64,000 nt of DNA from NCBI RefSeq assembly GCF_902500225.1, contig NZ_LR722659.1, positions 62,001 through 126,000 on the forward strand, read 5' to 3'. The DNA is from Buttiauxella massiliensis (GTDB lineage Bacteria > Pseudomonadota > Gammaproteobacteria > Enterobacterales > Enterobacteriaceae). The translations under genes were made by a program, and so were the position numbers. This document shows, piece after piece, positions 60,925 to 64,000 of this stretch. The notes under the pieces are model-generated. The model was given only the letters and a program-made list of their open reading frames with translations, did not search any database and had not been told where the DNA came from. Numbering within the stretch: position 1 is the stretch's first letter; each line of letters begins with the position of its first letter.

Positions 60925-62064
60925 ATGATCGATTATGAAGTATTGCGTTTTATCTGGTGGCTGCTGGTTGGCATTCTGCTGATTGGTTTTGCAGTCACCG
61001 ACGGCTTTGACATGGGTGTGGGCATGTTGTCTCGCATCATTGGCAAATCTGACGTTGAACGCCGCATTATGGTGAACTCCATCGCCCCTCACTGGGATGG
61101 TAACCAGGTATGGCTCATCACCGCTGGTGGCGCATTGTTCGCTGCCTGGCCGATGGTTTATGCAGCTGCGTTCTCTGGTTTCTATGTGGCAATGATTCTG
61201 GTACTGGCTTCATTATTCTTCCGTCCGGTAGGTTTTGACTACCGTTCGAAGATTGAAGACATGCGCTGGCGTGGCATGTGGGACTGGGGCATTTTCATTG
61301 GTAGTTTTGTGCCGCCGTTGGTTATCGGTGTGGCGTTCGGCAACTTGCTGCAAGGCGTGCCGTTCCACGTTGATGAGTATCTGCGTCTGTACTACACCGG
61401 TAACTTCTTCCAGTTGCTGAATCCGTTTGGCCTGTTGGCTGGTGTCGTGAGCGTTTCCATGATCCTTGCTCAGGGTGCAACTTACCTGCAAATGCGTACT
61501 GTGGGTGAACTGCATCTGCGTGCTAAAGCCGCTGCGCAAATTTCAGCGCTGGTGATGATGGTGTGCTTCGCACTTGCTGGTGTTTGGGTGATTTACGGCA
61601 TCGATGGTTACGTTGTGACTTCAGAGCTGAACCACCATGCAGCATCGAATCCGCTGACTAAAGAAGTCGCTCGTCAGGCTGGTGCCTGGATGGTGAACTT
61701 CAATAATATGCCGATTCTATGGCTCATCCCTGCTCTGGGTGTGGTTCTGCCACTGTTGACTGTGCTGATGTCTCGTCTTGAGAAAGGCGCGATGGCATTC
61801 GTGTTCTCCTCACTGACTCTGGCTTGTGTCATTCTGACTGCCGGTGTGGCGATGTTCCCGTTCGTGATGCCTTCGAGCACCATGTTGAACGCTAGCCTCA
61901 CCATGTGGGATGCAACATCCAGCCAGTTAACTCTGAATGTGATGACCTATGTTGCTGCGGTATTTGTACCGATCATTCTTATCTACACCACCTGGTGTTA
62001 CTGGAAAATGTTCGGTCGAATCACCAAAGAGCATATCGAAAGCAACACCCACTCTCTGTACTAA
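60925..62064 (+). CDS. cydB: Cytochrome bd-I ubiquinol oxidase subunit II
   Basis: CydB is the second large membrane subunit of cytochrome bd, structurally related to CydA but without heme ligands. The 379 residues match E. coli, with about nine helices. Conserved parts include TDGFDMGVGML (about 24-34) and the SIAPHWDGNQVWLITAGGALFAAWP region compressed near residues 51-75. It follows cydA by 15 bases and precedes cydX. Confidence 0.98.
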   Translation: MIDYEVLRFIWWLLVGILLIGFAVTDGFDMGVGMLSRIIGKSDVERRIMVNSIAPHWDGNQVWLITAGGALFAAWPMVYAAAFSGFYVAMILVLASLFFRPVGFDYRSKIEDMRWRGMWDWGIFIGSFVPPLVIGVAFGNLLQGVPFHVDEYLRLYYTGNFFQLLNPFGLLAGVVSVSMILAQGATYLQMRTVGELHLRAKAAAQISALVMMVCFALAGVWVIYGIDGYVVTSELNHHAASNPLTKEVARQAGAWMVNFNNMPILWLIPALGVVLPLLTVLMSRLEKGAMAFVFSSLTLACVILTAGVAMFPFVMPSSTMLNASLTMWDATSSQLTLNVMTYVAAVFVPIILIYTTWCYWKMFGRITKEHIESNTHSLY

Positions 62065-62078
62065 GTAAGGAGCTGATT

Positions 62079-62192
62079 ATGTGGTACTTTGCATGGATTC
62101 TGGGGACGCTTCTTGCCTGTGCTTTTGGCATCATTACCGCCCTGGCACTTGAGCATGTTGAAGCTGCTAAAGCCGGTAAAGAAGAAATTTGA
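62079..62192 (+). CDS. cydX: Cytochrome bd-I accessory subunit CydX
   Basis: CydX is a single-helix small subunit needed for stable cytochrome bd activity. The 37-residue product begins MWYFAWILGTLLACAFGII, one membrane helix, and ends with a charged tail (HVEAAKAGKEEI). A TAAGGAG site lies eight bases before the ATG. It is 14 bases after cydB and shares one base with ybgE. Confidence 0.96.
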   Translation: MWYFAWILGTLLACAFGIITALALEHVEAAKAGKEEI

Positions 62193-62485
62193 TGGAAGCA
62201 ATTATCGCGAAGCTTTATGCGGTAATGGATAAGAGCCCTCTAAGGGCTCTTTCCTTGATAATGGCATTAGTTCTTGCCGTGTGTATATTTTGGGACCCGT
62301 CCCGCTTTGCGGCGAAAACCAGTAGTCTTGAAATCTGGCATGGTTTTTTGCTGATGTGGGCTGTATGCACCGGCGTGATTCATGGCGTGGGTTTTCGCCC
62401 TCGTAAAGTGCTGTGGCAGGGGATTTTTAGCCCATTACCCGCACAATTAGTCTTGCTGGCAGGACTGGCTATTTTCTTCTTCTGA
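62192..62485 (+). CDS. ybgE: Cyd operon protein YbgE
   Basis: YbgE is a conserved inner-membrane protein of the cyd operon with no settled role. The 97 residues match E. coli and hold three hydrophobic segments (about 17-35, 45-65, 78-97). The MDKSPLRALSL and IWHGFLLMWAVCTGVIHGVG blocks are conserved. The ATG overlaps the cydX stop (TGATG); a TTG just upstream is less likely. Confidence 0.95.
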   Translation: MEAIIAKLYAVMDKSPLRALSLIMALVLAVCIFWDPSRFAAKTSSLEIWHGFLLMWAVCTGVIHGVGFRPRKVLWQGIFSPLPAQLVLLAGLAIFFF

Positions 62486-62514
62486 TGCTTCTTTAACCTC
62501 AGCGCATTTCACTT

Positions 62515-62548
62515 AATATTTATGGGCTTTAACAAGCCCATAAATATT
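62515..62548 (+). terminator. Terminator-like hairpin after ybgE
   Basis: AATATTTATGGGCTT (62515-62529) and AAGCCCATAAATATT (62534-62548) are exact 15-bp complements with loop TAAC. The trailing T run is short. It separates the cyd operon from ybgC-tol. Confidence 0.8.
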
Positions 62549-62632
62549 TACCTAACGTTTAATGCTACCCATTCCCAACCCCCATCCTCTTGCGTATAGT
62601 AGCAACGTTAAATTGCATTACCGGGATGTATT

Positions 62633-63720
<1,088 letters not shown>

Positions 63721-63730
63721 GGGGTAAGTC

Positions 63731-64000
63731 ATGGCCAGACGTGGACGTGGGCGTGGTCGTCGGGAATTAAAGTCCGAAATTAACATCGTTCCTCTGCTGG
63801 ACGTACTGTTGGTATTGTTGCTTATTTTTATGGCAACTGCTCCAATCATTACACAAAGCGTTGAGGTAGATTTGCCGGATGCGACAGATTCGCAGACGGT
63901 GAGCAGTAACGATGAACCGCCGGTCATTATTGAAGTGTCCGGGGTAGGGCAGTACAGCGTGGTGGTAGAGAAAGATCGTATGGATCAGTTGCCGTCAGAA
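63731..64000 (+). CDS. tolR: Tol-Pal system subunit TolR, N-terminal 90 residues
   Basis: TolR is the ExbD-type partner of TolQ. The window ends after 90 codons. Visible are the basic cytoplasmic start (MARRGRGRGRRELKSEINIV), one membrane helix (about 22-40) with the proton-carrying Asp in VPLLDVLLVLLLIFM (Asp24), and the start of the periplasmic domain. A GGGGTAAG site precedes the ATG. Confidence 0.97.
   Translation, partial: MARRGRGRGRRELKSEINIVPLLDVLLVLLLIFMATAPIITQSVEVDLPDATDSQTVSSNDEPPVIIEVSGVGQYSVVVEKDRMDQLPSE

Overview
The window is chromosomal core sequence from a member of the Enterobacteriaceae. Nearly every protein can be matched by memory to its Escherichia coli K-12 counterpart at the same length. 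Gene order, PurR/NtrC/CRP-type operator sequences, REP/BIME palindromes and several ERIC elements all fit this family. It is not E. coli or Salmonella: two blocks that lie far apart in the K-12 chromosome are joined here, and several K-12 genes are absent (dtpD, pxpA, abrB, the ybg fimbrial genes, mngRAB). I cannot name the genus.

Region 1 (1-40980) follows the K-12 '51-52 min' block in order: the end of accD, folC, dedD, cvpA, purF, ubiX, the amino-acid ABC system argT-hisJ-hisQ-hisM-hisP, yfcH, folX, yfcG, yfcF, yfcE, yfcD, pta, ackA, yfbV, yfbU, hxpA, yfbS, yfbR, alaA, lrhA and the complete NADH dehydrogenase I operon nuoA-N. Region 2 (41040-64000) follows the '16-17 min' block: phrB, ybgI, pxpB, pxpC, nei, an unrecognised repeat-bearing lipoprotein gene, gltA, sdhCDAB, sucABCD, cydABX-ybgE, ybgC, tolQ and the start of tolR. 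The junction between the blocks is clean: the nuoN terminator is followed directly by the phrB leader.

Functionally the window concentrates central energy metabolism. It carries citrate synthase, 2-oxoglutarate dehydrogenase, succinyl-CoA synthetase and succinate dehydrogenase of the TCA cycle; complex I and cytochrome bd oxidase of the respiratory chain; and the Pta-AckA acetate route. Around these are nitrogen-regulated uptake of lysine/arginine/ornithine/histidine, purine and folate steps, DNA repair (PhrB, Nei) and part of the Tol system. Regulatory sequence is legible in places: a PurR operator before cvpA-purF, sigma-54 promoters with NtrC boxes before argT and hisJ, and a CRP site plus a good sigma-70 promoter before sdhC.

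I found no CRISPR array, prophage, insertion sequence, rRNA or tRNA, and no new multi-gene system. What is unusual lies in the non-coding and accessory layer: an ERIC element that supplies the last codons of nuoA, further ERIC elements in the gltA leader and the sucD 3' UTR, a triple-hairpin repeat inside the nuo operon, the missing pxpA, the unknown lipoprotein, and a junction that fits a large inversion around the replication terminus.
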